Source: Thiodiazotropha sp040506195
GTDB taxonomy: Bacteria > Pseudomonadota > Gammaproteobacteria > Chromatiales > Chromatiaceae
Assembly: GCA_040506195.1 (NCBI GenBank)
Contig: JBEVXH010000006.1
Span: forward strand, 62,001 to 126,000
Reading direction: 5' to 3'
DNA: 64,000 bases
The notes under the pieces are model-generated. The model worked only from the letters and a program-made list of their open reading frames with translations, ran no database searches and was not told the origin of the DNA. The position numbers and the translations under genes are program-made. The stretch's first letter is position 1. Every line of letters begins with the position of its first letter. Below are positions 26,863-36,213 of this stretch, piece after piece.

Positions 26863-27429
26863 ATGATTGAGAATCGCCAAATGCCCGATTATTCACGTCT
26901 TGTTGGGGCGTTGAGCTCAATCGGCCTAGATCTTGGCGCCAGCGAGATCCATGGCGTGATCTGTGGTCTGGTGTGTGCCGGTACCATTCAAAGCCACATC
27001 GATTGGATGACGGCGCTGTTCGAGGATTGGCCTCAAGAGGATCTGTTGGCGCGCGAGGCCAGAGAGATGATTGGTGAACTTTACTATATATCTCGTGACC
27101 AGATTGGCAATGATGATCTGACTTTCATGCCCTATCTTCCGGATGATGCTCAACCCATTTCCGCAAGGGCCAAGGCCCTGAGTGAATGGTGTGAAGGGTA
27201 TCTGTACGGTTTGGGCATGTCGGGTGTCACGGATCAGCAACTCGAAGGTGATGCCAGAGAGGCATTACAGGATATTACCCATTTCACTCGGCTCGACTAT
27301 GAGTCACTCGAGTCGGGTGAGGCGACTGAACAGGCCTATGCAGAACTACAGGAGTTCCTGAAAGTGGTGACCTTGCTTATTTGGGGAGATCTGGCGAAAA
27401 TTCGGGAGCTTGACCATGGTGAAGAGTGA
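26863..27429 (+). CDS. ygfB: UPF0149 family protein (YgfB-like)
   Basis: 188 residues from ATG 26863, with AGAGGAAAATGTAG before it. Helical protein with the family landmarks LGASEIHGVICGLVCAG, FMPYLPDDAQPISARA and ALSEWCEGYLYGLG. It lies directly upstream of pepP and ubiH and opposite zapA, exactly the YgfB neighbourhood of E. coli and Pseudomonas. The molecular role is not fixed in general; a regulatory role (repression of stress genes) has been reported for the Pseudomonas protein. Overlaps pepP by 14 bp. Confidence 0.9.
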   Translation: MIENRQMPDYSRLVGALSSIGLDLGASEIHGVICGLVCAGTIQSHIDWMTALFEDWPQEDLLAREAREMIGELYYISRDQIGNDDLTFMPYLPDDAQPISARAKALSEWCEGYLYGLGMSGVTDQQLEGDAREALQDITHFTRLDYESLESGEATEQAYAELQEFLKVVTLLIWGDLAKIRELDHGEE

Positions 27430-28723
27430 ATTCAAACGGCGTCGACGTGAACTGATGCGCATGATGGGGCCGGGCAGTATTGCCATACTGCCTACGGCGC
27501 CGCAGCTGATTCGCAACAGAGATGTGCACTATCCTTACCGGCCCGACAGCGATTTCTATTATTTGACAGGTTTTCCCGAGCCGGAGGCTGTACTGGTCCT
27601 GATTCCGGGAAGAAAGCAGGCGGAGTATATTCTTTTCAATAGGGAGCGCGATCCGGTAAAGGAGCAGTGGGATGGGGCCATAGCGGGACAGGAAGGCGCT
27701 GTCGATGACTATGGAGCAGATGATTCCTTTCCAATCGGAGATTTGGATGACATTCTGCCGCGTATGCTTGAACAGTGTGAGCGCATCTTTTACATCATGG
27801 GTTGTAATGCAAAGTTCGACAAACGACTCTCTGAGTGGATCAACACCATTCGCTGTGAAGCGCGCAGTGGTGTTCAGGGGCCGGTCGAGATCATTGCGCT
27901 GGACCACTATCTGCACGAAATGCGGTTATACAAGAGTCGATCCGAGCTGAAGGTCATGCGCCAGGCTGCAAGGATTTCCGCCAACGCGCACAAAAGGGTG
28001 ATGCAGGTCTGTAAAGCGGGTTTGTGGGAGTATCAGCTTGAAGCTGAGTTTATGTGCGAGTGTGCACATCAGGGCGCCAAGTCCCAGGCCTACCCCCCGA
28101 TTGTCGGTGCCGGCTTAAATGCCTGTACGCTGCACTACATTGATAACATGGATAAGGTTGTCGACAAGCAGATGTTGCTGATCGATGCCGGTTGTGAAGT
28201 GGACTATTATGCCTCAGATATCACCCGCACATATCCGGTGAACGGCAGCTTCAGCAAGCCACAGCGAGAATTGTATGAGTTGGTGCTGGCTGCACAGGAG
28301 GCTGCGATCGCCAAGGTAAAGCCGGGTAACCATTGGAACGATCCCCATGATGCCGCGGTGCGGACCATCACCAGGGGCTTGATCAAACTGGGAATACTTA
28401 AGGGTACACTGGCTAAATTGATTCGCGAAGAGAAATACAAGGCTTTTTTTCCGCATCGTACCGGGCATTGGATCGGTATGGATGTACATGATGTGGGTGA
28501 TTATAAAGTCGACGGAACCTGGCGTTTATTGGAACCGGGCATGGTTTTGACAATCGAACCCGGTATATACATACCCGCCGGCTCCAAGGGCGTGGCCAAG
28601 AAGTGGTGGAACATCGGTATCCGTATTGAAGACGACGTGGCGGTTACCAAAGACGGCTGTGAGGTCTTGACCAAGGATATTGTAAAAACAGTGGCTGAGA
28701 TTGAGGCCATTATGGCGGCATGA
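27416..28723 (+). CDS. pepP: Xaa-Pro aminopeptidase P
   Basis: 435 residues from ATG 27416. N-terminal creatinase-like domain (DVHYPYRPDSDFYYLTGFPEP). The C-terminal pita-bread metallopeptidase domain has all five metal ligands: D in LIDAGCEVDYYASDITRTYP (both aspartates), H in HRTGHWIGMDVHDVG, E in LTIEPGIYI and E in GIRIEDDVAV. It removes N-terminal residues before proline and uses two Mn ions. It starts inside ygfB and is followed within two bases by ubiH, so the four genes form one operon, as in E. coli. Confidence 0.95.
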   Translation: MVKSEFKRRRRELMRMMGPGSIAILPTAPQLIRNRDVHYPYRPDSDFYYLTGFPEPEAVLVLIPGRKQAEYILFNRERDPVKEQWDGAIAGQEGAVDDYGADDSFPIGDLDDILPRMLEQCERIFYIMGCNAKFDKRLSEWINTIRCEARSGVQGPVEIIALDHYLHEMRLYKSRSELKVMRQAARISANAHKRVMQVCKAGLWEYQLEAEFMCECAHQGAKSQAYPPIVGAGLNACTLHYIDNMDKVVDKQMLLIDAGCEVDYYASDITRTYPVNGSFSKPQRELYELVLAAQEAAIAKVKPGNHWNDPHDAAVRTITRGLIKLGILKGTLAKLIREEKYKAFFPHRTGHWIGMDVHDVGDYKVDGTWRLLEPGMVLTIEPGIYIPAGSKGVAKKWWNIGIRIEDDVAVTKDGCEVLTKDIVKTVAEIEAIMAA

Positions 28724-28724
28724 T

Positions 28725-29948
28725 ATGGCAGATAGTTTTGATATTCTGATCGTCGGTGGCGGTATGGTGGGCGCCAGCCTGGCGCATGCGGTCAGTGGAC
28801 AGGGATTGAGGATCGGTGTCATCGAAGCCTGGCCGTTCGACTCCTCGGCTCAGCCCAGTTTCGACGACAGAGTGCTTGCCCTCTCCTGGGGCAGCCGTAT
28901 CATCTTACAGGCAATGGGTGTTTGGGATGACATTCAGGTCGCTGCCGAGCCGATATTGAATATCCATATCTCCGATCGCGGTCACTTCGGGTTTACCCGA
29001 CTCAATCACCTGGATGAAGGGGTCGAGGCTTTGGGTTATGTGGTAACCGCTCGCGCACTGGGCCAGGCTTTATTGCAGGATCTGGTGAATCATAACGCCA
29101 TAAAAATGATCTGCCCGGCAAGACTGAAGAGTTTTGCGGTATCGGACAGGGATGTTGAAGTGCGAATCGGCCAGGATGATGGCGAGCTGGTTCTGAGTGC
29201 GCGTCTGCTGGTGGCCGCAGACGGTGGTGATTCCCTGGTTAGGCAGTTTCTGTCGATTCCCCTGAAAGAGAAGTCATACGGTCAGACCGCGATCATTGCC
29301 AATCTGCGTCCTGAACAAGCGCATCAAGGAATCGCTTATGAGCGTTTCACCGATACCGGACCCCTGGCGCTGCTGCCCATGCGTGGTGATCGCCTTTCCA
29401 TGGTGTGGACGGCAAAAGATGACCAGATTGCGGAACTGATGGCCTTGCGGGATGACGCGTTTCTGCTCAGGTTGCAGGACCGTTTCGGTTATCGTCTCGG
29501 GCGTCTGTATGAATTGGGTAAACGGGTTGCTTATCCACTGCGTTTACGACAAGCGGTTGAGCAGGTCAGCTCCCGCGTGGCCCTGATCGGAAATGCCGCT
29601 CACGCGATACATCCGGTAACGGGGCAGGGCTTTAATCTCGGTCTGCGAGACGTCGCTGTGCTGGCGGACCTGGTGTCCGATGCCGCGCAGAGGGGTCATG
29701 ATCCGGGTGATATCGAATTATTGAAGGAGTATGCAAATTGGCGCAAAAAGGATCAGAACAGTGTTGCCATGATCACCGACAGCCTGGCACGGTTTTTCGC
29801 TAATCCTTTCGGTCCGTTACGACTGGTTCGGAATCTGGGTATGGTGGGTCTTGATGTTGTTCCCGGTATGAAACACCTGGTGGCGCGTCAATTCATGGGA
29901 TTGAACGGACGATTGCCAAGATTGGCGCGGGGAATATCACTTGATTAA
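28725..29948 (+). CDS. ubiH: 2-octaprenyl-6-methoxyphenol hydroxylase
   Basis: 407 residues from ATG 28725, one base after pepP. FAD-dependent monooxygenase: dinucleotide fold ILIVGGGMVGASLAHAVSG, substrate/FAD motif DDRVLALSWGSRIIL, LLVAADGGDSLVRQ (DG motif) and VALIGNAAHAIHPVTGQGFN (GD/NAAH motif). It adds a ring hydroxyl in aerobic ubiquinone synthesis at the inner membrane. Paired with a second enzyme of the same family downstream; assignment as UbiH rather than UbiI/UbiF rests on operon order. Confidence 0.88.
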   Translation: MADSFDILIVGGGMVGASLAHAVSGQGLRIGVIEAWPFDSSAQPSFDDRVLALSWGSRIILQAMGVWDDIQVAAEPILNIHISDRGHFGFTRLNHLDEGVEALGYVVTARALGQALLQDLVNHNAIKMICPARLKSFAVSDRDVEVRIGQDDGELVLSARLLVAADGGDSLVRQFLSIPLKEKSYGQTAIIANLRPEQAHQGIAYERFTDTGPLALLPMRGDRLSMVWTAKDDQIAELMALRDDAFLLRLQDRFGYRLGRLYELGKRVAYPLRLRQAVEQVSSRVALIGNAAHAIHPVTGQGFNLGLRDVAVLADLVSDAAQRGHDPGDIELLKEYANWRKKDQNSVAMITDSLARFFANPFGPLRLVRNLGMVGLDVVPGMKHLVARQFMGLNGRLPRLARGISLD

Positions 29949-29952
29949 CAAA

Positions 29953-31158
29953 ATGTACGATCTGATTATCGTGGGCGGCGGCATGGTGGGGGCCGCATTG
30001 GCCTGTGCCCTCGCTGATGCCGGATTGAACATCTGCATCCTTGAAACGAGAGAGCCTCAACGCAGTTGGCCAAAGGATGAAGTCGATCTTCGCGTCTCTG
30101 CATTGACCCGTGCATCACAATGCATGCTTCAAAATCTAGGTGCCTGGCCGAGAATGGCTGAGATGCGTGTAAGCCCATACACCGATATGGAGGTATGGGA
30201 TGCGGAGGGTAGCGGTCGAATTCATTTCAGCGCGTCTGAAATTGGAGAATCCGATCTGGGCCATATTGTGGAAAACCGTGTCACCCAGTTGGCGCTATGG
30301 GAAATACTGGAGACATTACCCAATGTCACTTTACGCCACCCTGCCGGTGTCGCGGAGTTACAGTTGGATCAGCTTCCGGGTGTTGTCATGCACGATGGAG
30401 AGCAATTGAGAGCTAAACTCATCGTGGCGGCAGACGGTCGTGATTCGCAGTTGCGTGAGATGGCGGGTATCGGCACAAAAGGGTGGGATTACAATCAACA
30501 TGCGATTGTCGCTACGGTCAAACCATCACGCCATCATCAGCGGATGGCCAGACAGCGCTTTATGCCGCGAGGACCTCTCGCACTGCTTCCTATAGATGAT
30601 GGGCGCTGCTCCATCGTATGGTCGACGTCACCGCAGCAGGCAGACGAATTGATGGCGCTCTCCGATGCGCTGTTCTGTGATCAACTGACCCGTGCCAGTG
30701 AGGCTGTTCTGGGTGAGATTATCGATGTTGGACCACGCGGCCTCTTTCCACTGCGTCTTGGACACGCCCAATCCTATTGTCTGCCCGGATTTGTCCTGGT
30801 GGGTGATGCCGCCCATGCGATGCACCCCTTGGCGGGACAGGGGGTCAATCTCGGATTCATGGATGCCATGACCCTCGCTGATGTGGTGATTGACGCCTAT
30901 CGCACAGGTAAAGCAATTGGTTCTATCGCCACATTGAGGCGATATGAGCGGGCCAGAAAGGGACCGAATATGGCCATGTTGGCCGCAATGGATGCCTTCA
31001 AACGCATTTTCAGCAACGACGTGATGCCGCTTAGACTGATTCGCAACCTCGGTCTGGATGTGGCGAATCGGTCCGGAGTCATCAAGCATCAGCTGGTTCG
31101 TCGTGCCATGGGGATGAGTGGTGAACTGCCTTCCCTTGCCAGAGTCCGAATGCACTAG
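29953..31158 (+). CDS. ubiI: UbiI/VisC-type ubiquinone hydroxylase
   Basis: 401 residues if it starts at ATG 29953; a TTG at 29941 overlapping the ubiH stop adds four residues. Same FAD fold: YDLIIVGGGMVGAALACALA, DLRVSALTRASQCML, LIVAADGRDSQLREMAG and VLVGDAAHAMHPLAGQGVNLG. Second flavin hydroxylase of the pathway, probably C5 hydroxylation (UbiI), but UbiF cannot be excluded by eye. coq7, the third ring hydroxylase type, is also in this window at 45924, which makes UbiF less likely. Stop codon lies in a dispersed repeat. Confidence 0.85.
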   Translation: MYDLIIVGGGMVGAALACALADAGLNICILETREPQRSWPKDEVDLRVSALTRASQCMLQNLGAWPRMAEMRVSPYTDMEVWDAEGSGRIHFSASEIGESDLGHIVENRVTQLALWEILETLPNVTLRHPAGVAELQLDQLPGVVMHDGEQLRAKLIVAADGRDSQLREMAGIGTKGWDYNQHAIVATVKPSRHHQRMARQRFMPRGPLALLPIDDGRCSIVWSTSPQQADELMALSDALFCDQLTRASEAVLGEIIDVGPRGLFPLRLGHAQSYCLPGFVLVGDAAHAMHPLAGQGVNLGFMDAMTLADVVIDAYRTGKAIGSIATLRRYERARKGPNMAMLAAMDAFKRIFSNDVMPLRLIRNLGLDVANRSGVIKHQLVRRAMGMSGELPSLARVRMH

Positions 31159-31225
31159 GGCCTGTTAACACTAACCCGTCAGTCGCTGCTGCAATCCTGT
31201 GAATAACGCCTGAACAGGACCCGGG
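31155..31225 (+). repeat. Dispersed TIR-like repeat, possible 71-bp miniature copy
   Basis: CTAGGGCCTGTTAACACTAA at 31155-31174 holds the TAG stop of ubiI. About 40 bp further, GAACAGGACCCGG resembles an inverted, diverged end. It could be an internally deleted copy of the 26544 element. Confidence 0.5.
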
Positions 31226-31297
31226 TGACAGCGGTTGAAATTTGTTGCGAATCCTTGATCGGTGGTGAAACGGGACCGCCTATGAGGTTTTTCGCGA

Positions 31298-31326
31298 TTG
31301 GCAAGCGGTTTGCGTCAAGGTATAGT
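31298..31326 (+). promoter_or_regulatory. Sigma-70 promoter of the glycine cleavage operon
   Basis: TTGGCA (31298-31303), 17-bp spacer, TATAGT (31321-31326). Transcription from about 31333 would start just before the riboswitch. Confidence 0.75.
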
Positions 31327-31334
31327 CGTCATCT

Positions 31335-31606
31335 CGATCCACCCCCGTGGGAGAGGCCGGCCCAAGCCGGCGCCGAAGGCGCAATCCCGCCCGGAATCGC
31401 TCAGGCAAAAGGACCGTGGGGGGGAAGTCACCCTGTAAAGGTCAACCAACGGGGGGATTTAGGTCGACTCTGGAGAGTGGTGTAACGACACCCACCGAAG
31501 GGGCAGGCGCTCATTAGTGCTGTTTGGACAGGCGGTAATTACTGATTATCACCATGCCGAAACAAACAACAGCGGCGCCAAACTCTCAGGTTTTGGACAG
31601 AGGGGC
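31335..31606 (+). promoter_or_regulatory. Tandem glycine riboswitch upstream of gcvT
   Basis: Two glycine aptamers are visible. Aptamer 1 (about 31340-31424) has GGGAGAGGCCGG, then GCGCCGAAGGCGCAA, then CTCAGGCAAAAGGACCG, closed by a C-rich/G-rich stem. Aptamer 2 (about 31468-31606) has CTCTGGAGAG, then CACCGAAGGGGCAGGC, then CTCTCAGGTTTTGGACAGAG, with an enlarged internal part. Together they match the cooperative tandem glycine riboswitch class, which turns on glycine cleavage genes when glycine is abundant. The closing stem of aptamer 2 ends directly against the 5' arm of the terminator at 31602, which fits transcriptional control. Confidence 0.92.
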
Positions 31607-31642
31607 GGCGCGGATGGGTATTCATCCGCGCCGCCCCTTTTT
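31602..31642 (+). terminator. Riboswitch-controlled intrinsic terminator
   Basis: GGGGCGGCGCGGATG, short loop, CATCCGCGCCGCCCC, then TTTTTACG. A 15-bp perfect stem with a U-run located 24 bp before gcvT; its left arm touches the last stem of the glycine aptamer. Confidence 0.9.
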
Positions 31643-31665
31643 ACGTTTTTGACCTGGAGAAGGCG

Positions 31666-32757
31666 ATGACTAAGCAGACTGTACTATACGATACGCATCA
31701 GGCAATGGGGGCCCGACTGGTACCTTTCGGCGGTTGGGATATGCCTTTGCACTATGGTTCCCAATTGGAGGAGCATCATCAGGTGCGGCGTGACGCGGGT
31801 ATGTTCGATGTATCGCACATGACGGTGGTTGATATCAAAGGCGACGGCGTTAACCCACTTTTACGCTATCTGTTGGCCAACGATGTGGAAAAGCTGAAGC
31901 AAAAGGGCAAGGCCCTCTACACCTGTATGCTCAACGAAACGGGTGGCGTGGTGGATGACCTTATCGTCTACTATCTGCATGACAGCTGGTACCGCCTGGT
32001 GGTGAATGCAGGCACCACGGAGAAGGACCTGGCATGGTTGGCGAAGAAATCCGAAACCTATGATGTGAACATCACACCCCGCCGCAATCTCGCCATGATC
32101 GCAGTACAGGGCCCCAATGCACGATCAAAAGCGCTGCCACTGATGTCTGATATTCTGCGCCAGGCGGGTGCTGACCTGAAACCGTTCAATGCGGTTGCCG
32201 ATGGCGATTGGTTCCTGGCCCGAACCGGTTATACCGGTGAAGACGGTTTTGAGATCATGCTGCCAGGTGATCAGGCGGCATCCTTTTGGCGGCAATTGCA
32301 CGATGCGGGTGTTGAGCCCTGTGGGCTTGGTGCTCGGGACACACTGCGTCTGGAAGCAGGTATGAATCTATATGGTTCCGACATGGACGAGGAGACCTCG
32401 CCCCTGGAATCCGGACTCGGCTGGACCATCGCCTGGGACCCGCCAGAACGCGATTTTGTAGGCAGATCAGTGCTGGAGCGACAGCGCAATGATCCGAATA
32501 GGCGGCGTTTCATCGGTTTGGTATTGACCGGACGTGGGGTGCTGCGTAACCATTTGAAACTGTACGATGCCGAGAGGGAGGTCGGTGAGATCACCTCAGG
32601 TGGATTTGCCCCAACATTGGAGCGATCCATCGCTTTCGCCCGGGTCCTGCCCGATATCGGTGAGACCTGCGAGGTTGAAATGCGTGGAAAACGGCTCAAG
32701 GCGCAAGTGGTCAAACCACCGTTTGTACGCAACGGCAAGGCCGTCATCGACTTATAA
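31666..32757 (+). CDS. gcvT: Glycine cleavage system T protein (aminomethyltransferase)
   Basis: 363 residues, ATG 31666 with CTGGAGAAGG upstream. Motifs: LVPFGGWDMPLHYGSQLEEH, MFDVSHMTVVDI, ARTGYTGEDGFEIM and GLGARDTLRLEAGMNLYGSD, plus the C-terminal barrel with GEITSGGFAPTLE. It passes the aminomethyl carbon from the H protein to tetrahydrofolate, releasing ammonia. First gene of the riboswitch-controlled gcvT-H-PA-PB operon; full length. Confidence 0.96.
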   Translation: MTKQTVLYDTHQAMGARLVPFGGWDMPLHYGSQLEEHHQVRRDAGMFDVSHMTVVDIKGDGVNPLLRYLLANDVEKLKQKGKALYTCMLNETGGVVDDLIVYYLHDSWYRLVVNAGTTEKDLAWLAKKSETYDVNITPRRNLAMIAVQGPNARSKALPLMSDILRQAGADLKPFNAVADGDWFLARTGYTGEDGFEIMLPGDQAASFWRQLHDAGVEPCGLGARDTLRLEAGMNLYGSDMDEETSPLESGLGWTIAWDPPERDFVGRSVLERQRNDPNRRRFIGLVLTGRGVLRNHLKLYDAEREVGEITSGGFAPTLERSIAFARVLPDIGETCEVEMRGKRLKAQVVKPPFVRNGKAVIDL

Positions 32758-32816
32758 TCCGGAATGCTATCAACCTCGGGCTGAATCTGTAACTAATCTT
32801 CTTGAAGGTAAGAAAT

Positions 32817-33209
32817 ATGAGCAATACACCTACTGACAGACGCTACGCCAAATCCCACGAATGGCTTAAGGATGAAGGCGATGGCAGTTATACCATCGGT
32901 ATCACAGCCCATGCACAAGAGCTGCTGGGTGATCTTGTTTTTGTCGATCTGCCTGAAGTGGGTTCCCAGGTCGAGGCAGGCGGAGACTGCGCGGTCGTTG
33001 AATCGGTTAAGGCCGCTTCCGATGTCTATAGCCCGGTAACGGGCGAGGTCATCGCTATTAATGAAGCCCTCGATGGGGCGCCTGAAACCATCAATGAAGA
33101 TGCCTATGGTAGCGGTTGGATGTTCAAGGTGAAAGTAACGGACACTGGCAGCATGGATGAGCTTCTCGATGCCGATGGTTATGATGCGGTGATCGCCGAA
33201 GAGGAATGA
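32817..33209 (+). CDS. gcvH: Glycine cleavage system H protein
   Basis: 130 residues from ATG 32817, with GAAGGTAAG as ribosome site. RYAKSHEWLKDEGDG at the N-terminus, GITAHAQELLGDLVFVDLPE, and lipoylation site VVESVKAASDVYSPV, where the lysine of ESVKA is modified. It shuttles the aminomethyl group between P, T and L proteins. The lipoyl synthesis genes lipA and lipB lie at the end of the window. Confidence 0.96.
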   Translation: MSNTPTDRRYAKSHEWLKDEGDGSYTIGITAHAQELLGDLVFVDLPEVGSQVEAGGDCAVVESVKAASDVYSPVTGEVIAINEALDGAPETINEDAYGSGWMFKVKVTDTGSMDELLDADGYDAVIAEEE

Positions 33210-33270
33210 TACAGGGTTTGTATCGATCCTTTCTGCGGCGAATCATTGTTTCGCCGGCAGACTGACATAT

Positions 33271-33285
33271 GTTAACAGGTCCTAA
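33271..33285 (+). repeat. Solo end of dispersed TIR-like repeat
   Basis: GTTAACAGGTCCTAA between gcvH and gcvPA, one substitution from the family core and in the opposite orientation to the stop-codon copies. Confidence 0.5.
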
Positions 33286-33299
33286 CAGACGAGACAGCT

Positions 33300-34697
33300 A
33301 TGCCATTCATCCCCCACACAGAAGAAGATATTCAAGAGATGCTGACTTCCATCGGGGTCGAGCATATCGAGGCCTTGTTTGATGAGATACCCAAAGAGTT
33401 GCGCTGCGGAGAACTAAGCGCTATACCAGCAGGAATATCGGAAATGGAACTCTCCCGGCTGATGCAGACGCGGGCCCGTACCGATGGACAGCCCCTCTGT
33501 TTCATTGGGGCGGGCGCCTACGATCACCACATACCGGCGGCGGTATGGGAATTGACTACCCGGGGCGAGTTCTATACCGCCTATACGCCTTATCAGGCTG
33601 AGGCGAGCCAGGGGACCTTGCAATTGCTGTATGAATATCAGTCGATGATGACTGCAATAACCGGCATGGATGTCTCAAATGCATCCCTCTATGATGGTGC
33701 TTCAGCCCTGGCTGAAGCGGTATTAATGGCAGTCAGAGCGAATCGCAAATCAAAGTCAAAACGCATTCTTGTCCCTCACAACCTGCATCCAGCCTATCGC
33801 AAGGTAACCCGTACGATAGTGCAAAATCAGCAGATCGAGTTGGTTGAGGTGGTGTACAACAGTGAGAGTGGCGAAATCGATAAACAGGAACTGGAGCGTT
33901 ATAGCGGTGAGGACTATGCCGCATTAGTCATCCCGCAACCCAATTTCTTCGGCGTGTTGGAGGCGGTCGATGAGTTGACGGATTGGGCGCACGCAAACGG
34001 TATGTTGGCGATCGCAGTGGTTAATCCGCTCGCCATGACGGTTTTGAAACCGGCTGGAGAGTGGGGCGAGCAGGGCGCGGATATCTGTTGTGGAGAGGGG
34101 CAGCCGCTGGGAGCGCCATTGGCTTCCGGGGGACCCTATTTCGGGTTCCTCTGCTGCACGCAAAAACTGGTGCGTCAGATGCCCGGCCGTATTATCGGTA
34201 AGACAGTGGATATGGACGGAAAGCCCGGTTATGCCCTCACACTACAGGCGAGGGAGCAGCATATCCGGCGTTCAAAGGCGACTTCCAACATCTGTACCAA
34301 CCAGGGCTTGATGGTAACCGCCGCCACCATCCACATGACTCTCATGGGCAGTGAGGGTCTGCAGCGCATGGCAGGCGCGAGCCATGCCAATACCGATAAA
34401 CTGACTCAGGCGTTGACATCACTGCACGGTGTCGAGAGCGTGTTCAATGGCGCGGTCTTTCATGAACAAGTGGTGCGTCTGCCGATTGCGGCAAAGAAGG
34501 TACTGCGCGCGCTGGCGGCACATAATGTACTAGGTGGATTTGACCTCAGTGATGATTATCCCGAATTGGGCGATGCGATTTTGGTATGCGCTACTGAGTT
34601 AAGAACCGACAGTGATCTGGAAAACTATCGGAGCAAGCTGGAGCGGATAATCGCATCCCAGGTGGAGACCCCCTGTCAGCTGAAACCCGATTGGTAA
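33300..34697 (+). CDS. gcvPA: Glycine dehydrogenase (decarboxylating) subunit 1
   Basis: 465 residues, ATG 33300. N-terminal half of the P protein, found as a separate subunit: MPFIPHTEEDIQEMLTSIGV, FIGAGAYDHHIPAAVWEL, YTPYQAEASQGTLQLLYEYQ and TSNICTNQGLM are typical. PLP is bound by the partner subunit 2. The split P protein is common in Chromatiales and Firmicutes, in contrast to the single 950-residue GcvP of E. coli. Ten bases separate it from gcvPB. Confidence 0.95.
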   Translation: MPFIPHTEEDIQEMLTSIGVEHIEALFDEIPKELRCGELSAIPAGISEMELSRLMQTRARTDGQPLCFIGAGAYDHHIPAAVWELTTRGEFYTAYTPYQAEASQGTLQLLYEYQSMMTAITGMDVSNASLYDGASALAEAVLMAVRANRKSKSKRILVPHNLHPAYRKVTRTIVQNQQIELVEVVYNSESGEIDKQELERYSGEDYAALVIPQPNFFGVLEAVDELTDWAHANGMLAIAVVNPLAMTVLKPAGEWGEQGADICCGEGQPLGAPLASGGPYFGFLCCTQKLVRQMPGRIIGKTVDMDGKPGYALTLQAREQHIRRSKATSNICTNQGLMVTAATIHMTLMGSEGLQRMAGASHANTDKLTQALTSLHGVESVFNGAVFHEQVVRLPIAAKKVLRALAAHNVLGGFDLSDDYPELGDAILVCATELRTDSDLENYRSKLERIIASQVETPCQLKPDW

Positions 34698-34707
34698 TGG
34701 TGGCGAT

Positions 34708-36156
34708 ATGATATACGAACATTCACGAAAGGGGCGTCGGGCGGCGGCACAGGCGCCGCGGGAGCGGGCTGAGCTGTCAGGTATCCCGTCAGCATTGCGG
34801 CGTGAAACTCAACCACGCCTGCCGGAAGTTTCCGAGATGCAGGCGGTACGCCATTTTACCCGTCTGTCACAGAAGAATTTCTCAATCGATACCCATTTCT
34901 ATCCGTTGGGTTCATGCACCATGAAATATAATCCGCGGGCCTGCAATACCTTGGCAAGCCTGCCCGGGCTGATCGGCAGACACCCCTTGGCGCCCGCGAC
35001 GCACAGCCAGGGTTTCATGGCCTGTCTCTATGAGTTGCAGGAGATACTCAAAACTGTAACCGGTATGCACGCTGTCTCCCTGACCCCTGCCGCAGGCGCT
35101 CAAGGCGAGTTTGCCGGTGTTGCAATGATTCGCGCGTACCATGATGCCAGAGGCGATAAGCAGCGCAGCGAGATATTGGTGCCGGATGCGGCCCATGGCA
35201 CCAATCCGGCCTCGGCAGTGATGTGTGGTTATAAGACCAGGGAGATACCCACCGGAGCCGACGGGGATATCGATGTGGATGCGTTGAAGTCGGCGCTGGG
35301 TCCCCAGACCGCCGGTATAATGTTGACCAACCCATCCACCGTGGGTGTATTCGAGCGGCGTATCAAGGAGATTGCCGGGCTGGTACATGCCGCGGGTGGC
35401 CTGCTCTATTACGATGGCGCCAACCTGAATGCAATTCTGGGCAAGGTCAGGCCGGGTGATATGGGATTCGACGTCATTCACATGAATCTGCACAAGACCT
35501 TTTCCACTCCGCATGGCGGAGGTGGCCCGGGTGCGGGCCCGGTGGGGGTCAGTCAACGTCTCGAACCCTACCTGCCGGTACCTATGGTCGGTTTGAACGG
35601 TGGTGACTACCGCTGGCTGACGGAAAAGGAGAGACCCGCATCCATAGGCCGTCTTTCCGCATTCGCTGGAAATGCCGGGGTGCTACTGCGCGCCTATATC
35701 TATGCCCGCCTGTTGGGACGCGAAGGGATGCACCGGGTTGCGGAGTTTTCCACGCTCAACGCCAACTATCTGCTCAAGCGCTTGATGGATGCAGGCTTCG
35801 ATGCCGCCTACCCCGAACGTCGCGCCAGTCATGAATTCATTCTTACCCTGAAGCGGCAAGCCAAGGAGTTGGGAGTCAATACCATGGATTTCGCCAAACG
35901 CATGCTTGACTATGGCGTGCATGCCCCAACCACCTATTTTCCCTTGCTGGTCCCGGAGTGTCTGTTGGTGGAACCCACAGAGAGTGAAGCAAAGGAGGAG
36001 CTTGATAATTTTGTTGAGATCATGACGAGCATCAAGCAGGAGGCTGAAACCCAACCCGAGCTTGTCATACAAGCGCCCCACAGCATGCCGGTAAGGCGAC
36101 TCGACGACGTGCGTGCTGCGCGGGAACTCGACCTCGCCTGGAGAGGAGATGAATAG
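34708..36156 (+). CDS. gcvPB: Glycine dehydrogenase (decarboxylating) subunit 2
   Basis: 482 residues, ATG 34708. PLP-binding half of the split P protein: FYPLGSCTMKYNPRACN, ILVPDAAHGTNPASAVMCGY, and the cofactor lysine in HMNLHKTFSTPHGGGGPGAG. With subunit 1 it decarboxylates glycine and loads the aminomethyl group onto GcvH. Last gene of the operon; no lpd (L protein) gene is present in the window. Confidence 0.95.
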   Translation: MIYEHSRKGRRAAAQAPRERAELSGIPSALRRETQPRLPEVSEMQAVRHFTRLSQKNFSIDTHFYPLGSCTMKYNPRACNTLASLPGLIGRHPLAPATHSQGFMACLYELQEILKTVTGMHAVSLTPAAGAQGEFAGVAMIRAYHDARGDKQRSEILVPDAAHGTNPASAVMCGYKTREIPTGADGDIDVDALKSALGPQTAGIMLTNPSTVGVFERRIKEIAGLVHAAGGLLYYDGANLNAILGKVRPGDMGFDVIHMNLHKTFSTPHGGGGPGAGPVGVSQRLEPYLPVPMVGLNGGDYRWLTEKERPASIGRLSAFAGNAGVLLRAYIYARLLGREGMHRVAEFSTLNANYLLKRLMDAGFDAAYPERRASHEFILTLKRQAKELGVNTMDFAKRMLDYGVHAPTTYFPLLVPECLLVEPTESEAKEELDNFVEIMTSIKQEAETQPELVIQAPHSMPVRRLDDVRAARELDLAWRGDE

Positions 36157-36180
36157 ACGTTCAGCTATCGGATTGATTTT

Positions 36181-36213
36181 AGTCCGCAAATGAAGGCAAA
36201 TAAACGCGCATTT
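36181..36213 (+). repeat. Dispersed repeat, GCCGCRAATGRACGC family, copy 2 (diverged)
   Basis: AGTCCGCAAATGAAGGCAAA then TAAACGCGCATTT, 25 bp after the gcvPB stop and in the same orientation relative to the gene as copies 1 and 3. Confidence 0.45.
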
